A stretch of 64,000 nt of DNA from Pseudozobellia sp. WGM2 (GTDB lineage: Bacteria > Bacteroidota > Bacteroidia > Flavobacteriales > Flavobacteriaceae): contig NZ_JADNYK010000003.1 of the NCBI RefSeq assembly GCF_017810075.1, forward strand, positions 310,001-374,000, read 5' to 3'. Numbering within the stretch: the stretch's first letter is position 1; each line of letters begins with the position of its first letter. A program made the translations under genes and the position numbers. Positions 44,987 through 54,286 of the stretch are shown here, piece after piece. The notes below the pieces were generated by a model. That model saw only the letters and a list, made by a program, of their open reading frames with translations. It did no database searches and was not told where the DNA came from.

Positions 44987-46795
44987 ATGCGTAAAATATT
45001 CAAACTAGTATTTGGAATATGTTTTCTGGGAATATTCGCCTCTTGTGAAGATTATCTAGATAAATCATTAGAGACAGAATTAACTGAAGAAGAGGTCTTT
45101 AAAAATTTCGATAGTGCTCAAGGCTTTGTAGAAGAAATGTATGCCATGATCGTAGATTACAGTACGGCGGCACATTGGCAGCATTTTCATTGCTATGCTG
45201 AAGATGCCGTAGGTATCGATACTTGGCAATTCGACTATGCCATTGACGAAGGTCGTTATTGGGAGTGGCAAAGAGATGGTACGGGGAGTATGTTTGACGG
45301 CAACACCAATACCAATGCCGAACTACCCTTTGACAGGGCCAAATTGTGGCCAAGTAGTTGGGCAGGGTTGCGAAAAGCCAACATTGTTATTGCCGATGCA
45401 GATAGCTTAATGACCGATGCATCGCAAATTGAAAAAGATGTTGTTCTGGGGCAAGCTCATTTCTTCAGAGCTTTCTTTCATCATGAAATTATGAAATTCT
45501 GGGGCAGTATACCCTATATAGATCGTGTTTTAGAAGATGATTGGAGAATTGAAAGACCATCTGAATGGAGTGAAACCGCATTAAGAATAGATGAAGATTT
45601 TCAAATAGCCGTTGATTTGCTACCGGTTGATTGGGATGATCCTGATTTTGAACCGGGCCTAAAATCTAGAGGAGAGAATATGTTTAGGCTTACTAAGGGC
45701 GCAGCATTATCGCTAAAGGCCAAAAATCTCTTATATGCCGCTAGTCCTTTAATGCAAAATAGCGCTAGCACATACGATTATAATGAGGAGTTGGCCAAAC
45801 GTGCCGCGGACACCTTTGCCGAAGTGCTAAAAATGTCGAGATACAGTTTGATACCTTGGGATGAATATGAAAATGTATTCTATTCTACACAAGGCAGATA
45901 CCCCTATTCATCAGAGTATATCTTCAGTCAGGCAGGTTCTGTGGGTTGGTTTCAGAGTTTTCTGTCGACCAACTGGCAATTAGGGGCAATAGGGCAAAAT
46001 AACCTCGCCTCGTTCCCCACCCATAACTACATTCAAGATAATTTCGGAATGAGTGACGGATTGTCTTGTGAAGACAGCCCACTTTATGACCCCGCCAATC
46101 CCTGGGAAAACAGAGACCCTAGGCTTTACAAGTGGCTTGTACTAGATGGGGATCAAATGGTAGAAAACCTTGGAGCAGCTACTGGAGAGAACGAAGTGCA
46201 TCGTTATGCCCAGTTTTTTAGAGAGGGCGCACACCGCTACCCGAATAAAGGAAATGGGTCTAGAACTGGCTATGTCGCTAAAAAATGGTTTCCTGTTGGG
46301 TTCAATAATTTCGATAATCAAGGGGTGTTCGCATGGCGGTTGCATGTTCGGTTGACCGATGTGTATTTAATGTATGCCGAAGCTGCTTTGGTTGCGTATG
46401 GGATTAATGGTAAACCAACAGGTTTTGATTTATCCGCGCTTGACGCCATAAATAAAATCAGGGAAAGGGCCGTACCCGATGGAAGCTTAAATGTGCAGCC
46501 TCAATATCTGACCAGTGATAATGCTTTTATGGATGAAATTCGTCGTGAACGTGCCGTAGAATTATCATACGAATCACACCGCTGGATGGATGTTAGAAGG
46601 TGGAAGCTAGGTACCCAAGAAAAATACAAACTCAAAACAGAAATAATTTTTGACCGTAACGCCGAAGGCAGGCCCATAAACTTTGTTGAAAGGGTTTTGA
46701 GAACCAAAGTTTTTGAAGATAAGCACTATTGGTTGCCATTTCCGAAAAACGATACTGAAATATATGAAGGGTTTCCACAAAACCCAGGTTGGTAA
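44987..46795 (+). CDS. SusD-family surface glycan-binding lipoprotein (pair 1)
   Basis: A 602-residue RagB/SusD lipoprotein (lipid Cys20). The N-terminal segment CEDYLDKSLETELTEEEVFKN, the helical TPR-like core (QAHFFRAFFHHEIMKFWGSIPYI) and the C-terminal RRERAVELSYESHRWMDVRRWK ... YWLPFPKNDTEIYEGFPQNPGW are canonical. It caps the barrel of the SusC protein encoded just before it and delivers glycan to it. The gap of 11 bp supports tight co-translation. Confidence 0.96.
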   Translation: MRKIFKLVFGICFLGIFASCEDYLDKSLETELTEEEVFKNFDSAQGFVEEMYAMIVDYSTAAHWQHFHCYAEDAVGIDTWQFDYAIDEGRYWEWQRDGTGSMFDGNTNTNAELPFDRAKLWPSSWAGLRKANIVIADADSLMTDASQIEKDVVLGQAHFFRAFFHHEIMKFWGSIPYIDRVLEDDWRIERPSEWSETALRIDEDFQIAVDLLPVDWDDPDFEPGLKSRGENMFRLTKGAALSLKAKNLLYAASPLMQNSASTYDYNEELAKRAADTFAEVLKMSRYSLIPWDEYENVFYSTQGRYPYSSEYIFSQAGSVGWFQSFLSTNWQLGAIGQNNLASFPTHNYIQDNFGMSDGLSCEDSPLYDPANPWENRDPRLYKWLVLDGDQMVENLGAATGENEVHRYAQFFREGAHRYPNKGNGSRTGYVAKKWFPVGFNNFDNQGVFAWRLHVRLTDVYLMYAEAALVAYGINGKPTGFDLSALDAINKIRERAVPDGSLNVQPQYLTSDNAFMDEIRRERAVELSYESHRWMDVRRWKLGTQEKYKLKTEIIFDRNAEGRPINFVERVLRTKVFEDKHYWLPFPKNDTEIYEGFPQNPGW

Positions 46796-46833
46796 TTAAA
46801 ACTGTTTACACCACTAGTCAATAACCATACTTT

Positions 46834-49683
46834 ATGATACAATTGAATACACTTTTTAAACTCCTTTTCAGTGGATGTCTCTGTATGCTTTGGTGCCTAA
46901 CCGTAACGGCCCAAACTATAGATTCTACCAGTACGGTCGTTATACAAAACCAACCTGAGAATTTAGAATTAAACCTACAAGAGGATATAAATTTAGGTTT
47001 CGAGACTGCTACAAAGCACGATATTGTAGGGTCTTCATCAACCGTTAAACCAGGTGATTTTCTAAAATACGATACGACCCAATGGGTTCGTGATGCTTTA
47101 AGCGGAAGATTGACCGGTCTACAGGGAGGTAGCAGCATAAGAGGTTTAGGTGATGCCTTGATCGTAGTCGATGGTATTCCGGGGCGTAGTATAGATTTAC
47201 TCAATATGGAAGAAATCGAAGAGATAACTATTCTCAAAGATGCCAATGTATCTGCCCTTTATGGCGCAATGGCGCGAAATGGTGTTATAGTTGTTACCAC
47301 AAAACGTGGTTCGACCGAAAAACAATTTAATATTAGTGCCAGTACCGGGGTAAGACTTCCTATTAGCATGCCCAATTATTTAAGTTCTGCAGACTATATG
47401 GAGTATTTTAATGAGGCACGCGCCAACGATGGTCTAGGTGAAATATATTCCACTGAACAAATTCAAAATCATAGAAGCGGCGCGAACCCCTACAGATACC
47501 CCAATGTAGATTTTTATAATGATGGCAATTTTAACCCACTTACGCCTTATGCCAACGTAACAGCTGATTTTGCGGGCGGTTCTGAAAACACCAAGTTTTA
47601 TATCAACTTAGGTTTCAAATCAGACGGTAGCTTTCAATCGGTAAGTCAAGAAAATGACAAAGGAGCGAAAAGGTTCAATGTTCGTGGTAACATAGATTTT
47701 AAAGTAAACGATTGGATCAAAAGTAGTTTAGATGTAGTCGCCATTATTGATAAAAACAGAACCTCACGTAGTAATATTTATTTATCTGGCAGTACAATAA
47801 GGCCCAACCTATACTCCCCTTTATTACCTATCAGTGAGATAGATTTTTCAGCAAATCCTGATTTACGTGGCATCGTTGACGCTGCCAACCAATACGATGG
47901 TTTTCTTTTAGGAGGAACGCAAGTCTTTAATGGTGGTGCCATTGCAGATATTTATGCTGGCGGTTACCAAACCAATATGACACGTATCAGCCAGGTGAAC
48001 AACGCTATTGATTTTGATTTGGGCGCACTTGCCAAAGGCCTTTCGGCAAAAAGTTACGTCAGTTTCGATTTTTATAATGCGTATAACTTAAGTGTGCAAA
48101 ATGCGTATGCAGTCTACGAACCTACTTGGAACGATGATAACAAAATTATCGATTTGATCAACGTAAGAGATAACGACCTCAAAGACCAAATAGAAACCGT
48201 AAACACCAATATATTTACGATCAGATATGGTTTTTACGGATTGTTGAACTATGAAAGACAACTGAACGAAAACCATGCGATCGATGCGTCGCTCATCGGG
48301 TTTGCCAACAATACTTATGTGCGTTCTGAACAACAATCGGCTAAAAACAGCCACGTGGCGTTAGGCCTAAACTACAATTACAAGAAAAAAATATACGGTA
48401 ACTTTAGTGGTGCCTATGTAAACTCTGTTAAACTCGCAGACGGTAATAGGGCAAAGTTCGCTCCTACCCTTGGCTTAGCCTATGTGTTAACTGAAGAGCC
48501 TTCTTTAAAAGAATCGTCTTGGCTGAACTACTTTAAATTGAGAACATCAATGGGTGTAGTGTATTCAGACCTTGGTATTCAAGACTATTTCTTATACGAT
48601 GCTATCTATCAGCAAGAAGGAGGCGGCTACAGCTGGGGCGATACCAATGGAGCTGGGTATAACAATGCATCTACCAAAATTTTAAGGGGTCAAAACCCAA
48701 GTTTAGACTTTGAAAAAAGAACGGACTACACCCTAGGTTTTGAAGCGCTTTTATTTAATAAGTTTTGGTTAGAGGCCAATGTTTTTCAATCGATTATCGG
48801 TGAACAGGTCATTAGGGCTTCTACTTTGTACCCTGATTACTATAATTCATTTAGGCCATACAGTAATTTTAATAAAGACCAGTATTCCGGATTTGAAATT
48901 GGGGTTAACTATCATACAAAGACAAAAAACTCCACTATCGATTTAGGGGCCAGGGCTCTGTATACCACTTCTAAAAGAACGGTAGTAGACGAGGTCTATC
49001 AAGATGAATATCAAAATAGAAAAGGTACTCCCGTAGATGCTATATGGGGGCTTGAATCACTGGGCTTATTCGATGTAGACGAATTTAATGATGATGGTTC
49101 TTTAAAAGGAAATCTACCTACGCAATATGGTACGGTGAAACCAGGTGATATTAAATATAAAGACCAGAACGGAGATAATATCGTGAACGATCAAGATATC
49201 GTTCAAATCGGTCGCTATGCTTCACCATGGAGTTTTGGCTCAGATATTACATGGTCGTACAAAGCTTTTACCTTTTTTGCACTTTTAACTGCAGAGCTCG
49301 GGCGTGACGGAATTTTATCGGGGGATTATTATAGACCTCAAGGCGATGCAAAATACTCTGAAGTAGTTGAAGGCAGATGGACGGAGGCTACCGCCGATAC
49401 GGCAACTTTCCCTAGACTTTCATCTACCGGAAATACCAATAATTTTGAAAAGACATCTACTTATTGGATGTATAGTCATGACAACTTCAGAATACAGAGA
49501 GTACAGTTAACATTTGATTTGCCCAATCAGCTGGTAGATAAATTAAAAATGAAGGACATTAACCTCTTCACTTCGGTATCTAATTTGGCAGAATTTTCAA
49601 AGAACAAGGATATCAGGCAATTACAGTTAGGTTCCAATCCAATGTTCCGCTATTTCTCCTTCGGGGCAAGAATGAAGTTTTAA
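46834..49683 (+). CDS. SusC-like TonB-dependent receptor lacking the N-terminal regulatory domain (pair 2)
   Basis: A 949-residue protein, about 100 residues shorter than SusC 1. The signal peptide is followed by a short linker (NQPENLELNLQEDINLGFE) instead of the CarboxypepD_reg-like domain, and the usual DEVVVVGYGTQ segment is degenerate. The plug (GDALIVVDGIPGRSIDLLNMEEIEEITILKDANVSALYGAMARNGVIVVTTKRG, from about residue 105) and barrel are intact, ending in FSFGARMKF. It is paired with the SusD gene 19 bp downstream. It may carry a different glycan or a different size class from pair 1. How it engages TonB is uncertain. Confidence 0.93.
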   Translation: MIQLNTLFKLLFSGCLCMLWCLTVTAQTIDSTSTVVIQNQPENLELNLQEDINLGFETATKHDIVGSSSTVKPGDFLKYDTTQWVRDALSGRLTGLQGGSSIRGLGDALIVVDGIPGRSIDLLNMEEIEEITILKDANVSALYGAMARNGVIVVTTKRGSTEKQFNISASTGVRLPISMPNYLSSADYMEYFNEARANDGLGEIYSTEQIQNHRSGANPYRYPNVDFYNDGNFNPLTPYANVTADFAGGSENTKFYINLGFKSDGSFQSVSQENDKGAKRFNVRGNIDFKVNDWIKSSLDVVAIIDKNRTSRSNIYLSGSTIRPNLYSPLLPISEIDFSANPDLRGIVDAANQYDGFLLGGTQVFNGGAIADIYAGGYQTNMTRISQVNNAIDFDLGALAKGLSAKSYVSFDFYNAYNLSVQNAYAVYEPTWNDDNKIIDLINVRDNDLKDQIETVNTNIFTIRYGFYGLLNYERQLNENHAIDASLIGFANNTYVRSEQQSAKNSHVALGLNYNYKKKIYGNFSGAYVNSVKLADGNRAKFAPTLGLAYVLTEEPSLKESSWLNYFKLRTSMGVVYSDLGIQDYFLYDAIYQQEGGGYSWGDTNGAGYNNASTKILRGQNPSLDFEKRTDYTLGFEALLFNKFWLEANVFQSIIGEQVIRASTLYPDYYNSFRPYSNFNKDQYSGFEIGVNYHTKTKNSTIDLGARALYTTSKRTVVDEVYQDEYQNRKGTPVDAIWGLESLGLFDVDEFNDDGSLKGNLPTQYGTVKPGDIKYKDQNGDNIVNDQDIVQIGRYASPWSFGSDITWSYKAFTFFALLTAELGRDGILSGDYYRPQGDAKYSEVVEGRWTEATADTATFPRLSSTGNTNNFEKTSTYWMYSHDNFRIQRVQLTFDLPNQLVDKLKMKDINLFTSVSNLAEFSKNKDIRQLQLGSNPMFRYFSFGARMKF

Positions 49684-49702
49684 TGTAAAAAAGATTTTTC
49701 TA

Positions 49703-51427
49703 ATGAAGAATATACTTAAAAATATTACCCTTTTCACCTTGTTCTCATCCTTCATGGCTTGTAGTTTGGTCGAACCGGTAGATGAAAATCAATTGGGCGA
49801 GGATCGTTTGAATTTTGACCCTGCCTTTGCAGAGGGCGTATTGCTCAATGCGTACGAGAATATGGTAAACCAGCTTTCATTTACCGATGTGGCGACCGAT
49901 GATGCCGTTCATAATTATTTAAGCGGTTATAGAAGAATGGCTACGGGGGAATGGAATGCACAGATGCCGTTTACCAGCAGATGGGGGCAGTATGAACATG
50001 TATTGTACGCCAACAAGTTCATTACTTTAATTGATGAGGTCGTTTGGAAACGAGATGAAGAGACCAACGAACTTTTTAAAGGCCGTTTATATGGTGAAGC
50101 AGTGGCGCTTAGAGCGCTTAGACATTTTTGGATTCTTCAAGAACACGGTGGCATTGGTAGGTCGGGTGAACTCTTAGGCATTCCGTATATCACCGAGTTT
50201 TACGAATTTGATGCCGATTTCAATACGCCTAGACTGGGCTTTGAAGAAACTGTTACCCATATTATAGCCGATTTTGATGAAGCCCTTGAATATTTACCGA
50301 TGGATTATGATGGAGATTTGGCAAAGAGACCTTCAAGATATAACGACTCTGATGACGATAAATACCAATTTGTATTCGGAAAAGATCAAGATTTACGAAT
50401 AAACGGTAGAATTGTAAAAGCCTTTAAGGCAAAATTATATTTGTTGGCTGCAAGCCCTGCCTACATGAACGGTCAAGGTGGTTATTATCAAGATGCCGCG
50501 AACATTCTTGCCGAATTATTAAATGATATCGGAGGTGTAGGTGGTCTTGACCCTAACGGACATTTTAATTTTTATGAATTTCCGATTGGCACAAGAAATT
50601 TTCCAGAAGTGCTTTGGCGTAGTAATGCCTCCACTTTTCAGACATGGGTAGAAAGCCAGCATTTTCCGCCTTCCTTAAACGGCAGTGGCCAACTTAATCC
50701 ATCTCAAAATTTAGTGGAGGCTTTTCCTATGTTAGATGGTTTCCCCTTTTCAGAATCACATCCTGATTATAACGCCGATAACCCTTTTGAAAATAGAGAC
50801 ACACGACTTCAGCGATACATACTTTACAACGGTAATGATTTGAACGGAAGAGTGGTCAATATCAATAGTTCAGGTGTTGACGGTATTGATCAGGTTTCTC
50901 AACGTTCTACCCGTTCCGGTCATTATTTAAAAAAACTACTTGATCAAAATGTTAATATTAGTGCAGATGGTAGTATTTCCGCTTCCGAAAAAATAAACAT
51001 TTATGTTCGTTATACCGACTTGTTTTTGATGCTCGCCGAAGCGGCAAATGAAATAGGCGGTCCAGACCAAGCCGTAGAGGGTATGTCTGCCAGAAATATT
51101 TTGGGGGCCATAAGAGCACGTGCGGGTATCGGTCTTGAAAATTCAGATGCCTACTTGAGTAGTATTGCCTCGCAAGAAGATATGAGAAACTTAATTCGAA
51201 ACGAGCGTCGATTAGAACTTTGCTTTGAAGGACATCGCCTGTACGATTTAAGAAGATGGAATATTTTCGATGCAACACCTGATGCTACGGGCTTACAATT
51301 CGACGGTGGTGAATACACCGAATTTTTGGTCGAACCACGATTGTATAATGCTAATGCAAACTATGCCCCAATACCTCAAAACGAGATAGTAAGATTTAAC
51401 CTTATCGAGCAAAATCAGGGCTGGTAA
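49703..51427 (+). CDS. SusD-family surface glycan-binding lipoprotein (pair 2)
   Basis: A 574-residue RagB/SusD lipoprotein (lipid Cys20). Core motifs are GEAVALRALRHFWILQEHGGI, GRIVKAFKAKLYLLAASPAYMNG and the C-terminal IRNERRLELCFEGHRLYDLRRWNIF ... PIPQNEI ... NQGW. It partners the SusC-like protein encoded directly upstream. Sequence similarity to SusD 1 is low by eye, so the two pairs are not a recent duplication. Confidence 0.95.
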   Translation: MKNILKNITLFTLFSSFMACSLVEPVDENQLGEDRLNFDPAFAEGVLLNAYENMVNQLSFTDVATDDAVHNYLSGYRRMATGEWNAQMPFTSRWGQYEHVLYANKFITLIDEVVWKRDEETNELFKGRLYGEAVALRALRHFWILQEHGGIGRSGELLGIPYITEFYEFDADFNTPRLGFEETVTHIIADFDEALEYLPMDYDGDLAKRPSRYNDSDDDKYQFVFGKDQDLRINGRIVKAFKAKLYLLAASPAYMNGQGGYYQDAANILAELLNDIGGVGGLDPNGHFNFYEFPIGTRNFPEVLWRSNASTFQTWVESQHFPPSLNGSGQLNPSQNLVEAFPMLDGFPFSESHPDYNADNPFENRDTRLQRYILYNGNDLNGRVVNINSSGVDGIDQVSQRSTRSGHYLKKLLDQNVNISADGSISASEKINIYVRYTDLFLMLAEAANEIGGPDQAVEGMSARNILGAIRARAGIGLENSDAYLSSIASQEDMRNLIRNERRLELCFEGHRLYDLRRWNIFDATPDATGLQFDGGEYTEFLVEPRLYNANANYAPIPQNEIVRFNLIEQNQGW

Positions 51428-51489
51428 AATATATTATAAAGAGATAAATTTAAGCTTCGGCCAAAATGTTAATTTAATTTTTTCATTTT

Positions 51490-52515
51490 ATGAACACAAG
51501 ATATTTCATTGCGCTATTAACAGGCCTAGTTTTGGCATCGTGTAGCAATTCAGAAACTGAATTTGATGACTTTGAGATTCAAACTGTATATTTTCCGTAT
51601 CAAACACCGGCCAGAACCCTAATATTGGGTAATTATGACCAAGGCATCAATGAAAGTGATAATGCGTATCGTTTTGAGATTACGGCTTTAATGACGGGGG
51701 TATATTCTAACGACAACGAAAGAAAAGTTCATTTTGAAGTTGACAATGATCTCTTGACAAATGTAGCTAATGTACAGCCTTTACCGGCCGAGTATTACAC
51801 ATTTGAGAGCATAAGCCCGGTCAGTATTTCACCTGGCGATACGAAAGCGCGTATTCAAGTGCAGTTATACGAAGAGTTTTTTAATGATTCGCTGTCTTTT
51901 GGAGAAGAGAATACCACAAACTACGTAATACCACTTCGAATCACGCAAGCGGACAACATTGATAGCATACACTCAGGTAGAAGCTTCGAAGGCATTCCTG
52001 ATCTCGACAGGGCAAATGCTGCACATTGGGACATCCTCCCTAAAGATTATACGTTATTCGGAATAAAATACATGAACCGATTTCATGGAAACTACCTAAG
52101 AAGGGGAACGGACATGATTACCTCCGGAACCCCCATATTAGGCAGAGAATACAACGCCGAATTTACTATAGATGACGAAATAGCTTTTGTAGAGACCAGT
52201 GGCTTTAATAAAGTTCACCTACAAAATATTATTGGTAGAGGAGAGAATTCTAGCCCTGGCAATGTTGATATGGAACTTTCATTTACCGATGATACCTGTA
52301 CAATTTCCAGCTATAAAGATGACCCCTACGATATAAGTGGTACGGGTCAGTTTGTTGAAGGAGGAGATACCTGGGGAGGCAAACCTAGAGATGTTATTTA
52401 TTTAGATTACACCTATACGGATGCCGATAATTCAGAAACCCATGCTGTCAAAGATACTTTAGTGATTCGTGACAGAACAGCTGTTTTTGAGGAGTTTGAA
52501 ATTGAATTAAACTAA
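51490..52515 (+). CDS. DUF5627/DUF1735-like PUL lipoprotein
   Basis: A 341-residue lipoprotein (lipid Cys18). The N-terminal beta domain (IQTVYFPYQTPARTLILGNYDQGIN ... VHFEVDNDLL ... LPAEYYTFESISPVSISPGDTKARIQVQLYEEFFNDSLS ... YVIPLRIT) is typical of DUF1735, followed by a C-terminal DUF5627-like beta-sandwich. These occupy the SusE/SusF-like position after SusD and are thought to be surface glycan-binding proteins. It is co-linear with the SusC/D pairs and ends 9 bp before the next gene. Confidence 0.82.
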   Translation: MNTRYFIALLTGLVLASCSNSETEFDDFEIQTVYFPYQTPARTLILGNYDQGINESDNAYRFEITALMTGVYSNDNERKVHFEVDNDLLTNVANVQPLPAEYYTFESISPVSISPGDTKARIQVQLYEEFFNDSLSFGEENTTNYVIPLRITQADNIDSIHSGRSFEGIPDLDRANAAHWDILPKDYTLFGIKYMNRFHGNYLRRGTDMITSGTPILGREYNAEFTIDDEIAFVETSGFNKVHLQNIIGRGENSSPGNVDMELSFTDDTCTISSYKDDPYDISGTGQFVEGGDTWGGKPRDVIYLDYTYTDADNSETHAVKDTLVIRDRTAVFEEFEIELN

Positions 52516-52524
52516 AATTGGAAA

Positions 52525-54114
52525 ATGGAACATATTCTAAATTTTACACATAATAAAGTTACGTTGCTATTAATGGCATTGGTAATTTCAATCTTTTCTT
52601 CTTGCGAGAGCGATGATGAAGGTGAGATAGAGAACGCTTCTACAGTACATATGAAAACCTTGCCTAAAGTGGCGTATGTATTGGGAGAGTCGTTAGACTT
52701 GTCTGACATAGTAATTTCTATGGATAGGGATGGCGGTATCGTAGACATTCCTTTTACTTCTTTTGGCGCTGAGAATATCACCACAGATCCTACAGATGGT
52801 ACCGTGCTTGACTTTTCGCATCAACAAATTACTATAAAGGTCGGAGATACAGGAAAGGGATTGATACAAGCTATTAGTGTTACCAATAATGTGGTCGCCC
52901 TTGAGGTGAAAACCAAGGCCACTGAAGATTATGTAAACGGTCAAGAACTAGATTTATCGAACATGGTCGTAACCTTGGTAAAAGAAGATGGTACCAAAAA
53001 CGACGTCGCTTTCAATGATTTTGGCACAGAAATTCAAACATCTCCCGTGAACGGAACTATTCTTTCCATAGAAAACGAAGAGGTCATTGTCACCTACCCA
53101 TCGACAAAGGCAGAGATAGCCCAGACCATTCAGGTTGTGCCATTTGCACCTTTGAGCGGCACAGTTACAACACCACCAACAAATACGGAGTACGAGGTTG
53201 GGGAAAGGCTAAATTTAGAAGGTACGGTGCTAACATTTTCTATCGCGAGCGGACAAGAAGTCATAGTCCCCTTTGAAAATTTTGAAGCTTTTGACCTCAT
53301 GGCAAACCCGGTAAATGAAGCCAAATTACGCGCTTCGGAGACTGAAATTCTGATTTCACATTCCACCAATGTTTCGGTTGCAATTCCTATTATGGTAAAT
53401 AGGCCAATAATTGATGTAATGGCCATCGAAACCAAACCTGAAAAAACGTTGTATACCGACGGGGAAACAATTGACCTTAAAGGGTTATCGCTTAGACTTT
53501 CTAGATCGGGCAAAGATGACCTCATCGTTTCAAGCGATGATTTTGAAATTTATGAAATTGTAACTACTCCGGCCCAAGGAGAGGTTTATTCTGCCGGCAC
53601 TAATGAAATTGTAGTATCCTATCCTGATTTTGTAGATACGGTTTCGATATCATTGGGATCAGAAACTATTTATGAATCAGATTTTTCTGGTGGTCTAGAT
53701 GGTTGGCAGGCCAATCAAAATGGTGGTGGTTCGGTAAACACATTGATCGAAGATGGTAATTTAGTCGCAAAAGATATTGTTGTCGGCGCTAACCCATGGG
53801 ATGTACAATTATTCAAACCCTCGTTAACCTTAGAGAAAGATGCGAAGTACAAACTTACGACCATCGTGAAAGCTTACCCTGGGCAAGGTGATTTTTGGTT
53901 CTCACTATCTGTAGGTGATGGTACCGGTCGAGATGGCTGGCAAGCCTATGATGGTGGTGGCGGTGTTTGGTTGGCCGGTGATACGGAATATCAAACCTAT
54001 GAGAAAGAATTCGTAATGGGTCAAGAAACTACAGATGGAGCCCGTGTGCTTCTTGATATTGGAAATCAAACGAACGGTGTAATGGTACAATATGTTAAAC
54101 TCGAAAAACTATAA
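52525..54114 (+). CDS. Surface lipoprotein with four Ig-like repeats and a C-terminal carbohydrate-binding module
   Basis: A 529-residue lipoprotein (lipid Cys27). Four repeats of about 85-90 residues share the frame Y-x-x-G-E/Q-x-L/I-D/N-L-x-x-x-V/L ... F ... P-x-x-G/A-x-x-L/Y ... I-x-I/V-x-Y, a bacterial Ig-like pattern. The last 145 residues start YESDFSGGLDGWQANQNGGG and form a CBM4/9-like beta-sandwich rich in Trp and Gly. The likely design is a binding module held away from the cell by an Ig stalk, to capture polysaccharide for the GH5 enzyme and SusC/D. The exact CBM family is not certain. Confidence 0.82.
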   Translation: MEHILNFTHNKVTLLLMALVISIFSSCESDDEGEIENASTVHMKTLPKVAYVLGESLDLSDIVISMDRDGGIVDIPFTSFGAENITTDPTDGTVLDFSHQQITIKVGDTGKGLIQAISVTNNVVALEVKTKATEDYVNGQELDLSNMVVTLVKEDGTKNDVAFNDFGTEIQTSPVNGTILSIENEEVIVTYPSTKAEIAQTIQVVPFAPLSGTVTTPPTNTEYEVGERLNLEGTVLTFSIASGQEVIVPFENFEAFDLMANPVNEAKLRASETEILISHSTNVSVAIPIMVNRPIIDVMAIETKPEKTLYTDGETIDLKGLSLRLSRSGKDDLIVSSDDFEIYEIVTTPAQGEVYSAGTNEIVVSYPDFVDTVSISLGSETIYESDFSGGLDGWQANQNGGGSVNTLIEDGNLVAKDIVVGANPWDVQLFKPSLTLEKDAKYKLTTIVKAYPGQGDFWFSLSVGDGTGRDGWQAYDGGGGVWLAGDTEYQTYEKEFVMGQETTDGARVLLDIGNQTNGVMVQYVKLEKL

Positions 54115-54188
54115 CTAGTTGAGTGTTAGTTGAAGTAGCCTCTAAATTAGTTTTTAACTATTTGTTCTAGTTAGAAACTATATTCTAA

Positions 54189-54219
54189 AGACCGATTGAC
54201 AATAGTCATCGATCGGTCT
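54189..54219 (+). repeat. Inverted repeat between the CBM and GH5 genes
   Basis: AGACCGAT (54189-54196) and ATCGGTCT (54212-54219) can form an 8-bp hairpin with a 15-nt loop, flanked by TCTA and AGA that may extend it. No T tail follows, so it is more likely a regulatory or RNA-processing hairpin than a terminator. Confidence 0.5.
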
Positions 54220-54286
54220 AGAGGTTGCATATTGAACACAGTAAGCGAAAATCTCCTACCTCTAAGACATTCCAAAATCAAATCAA

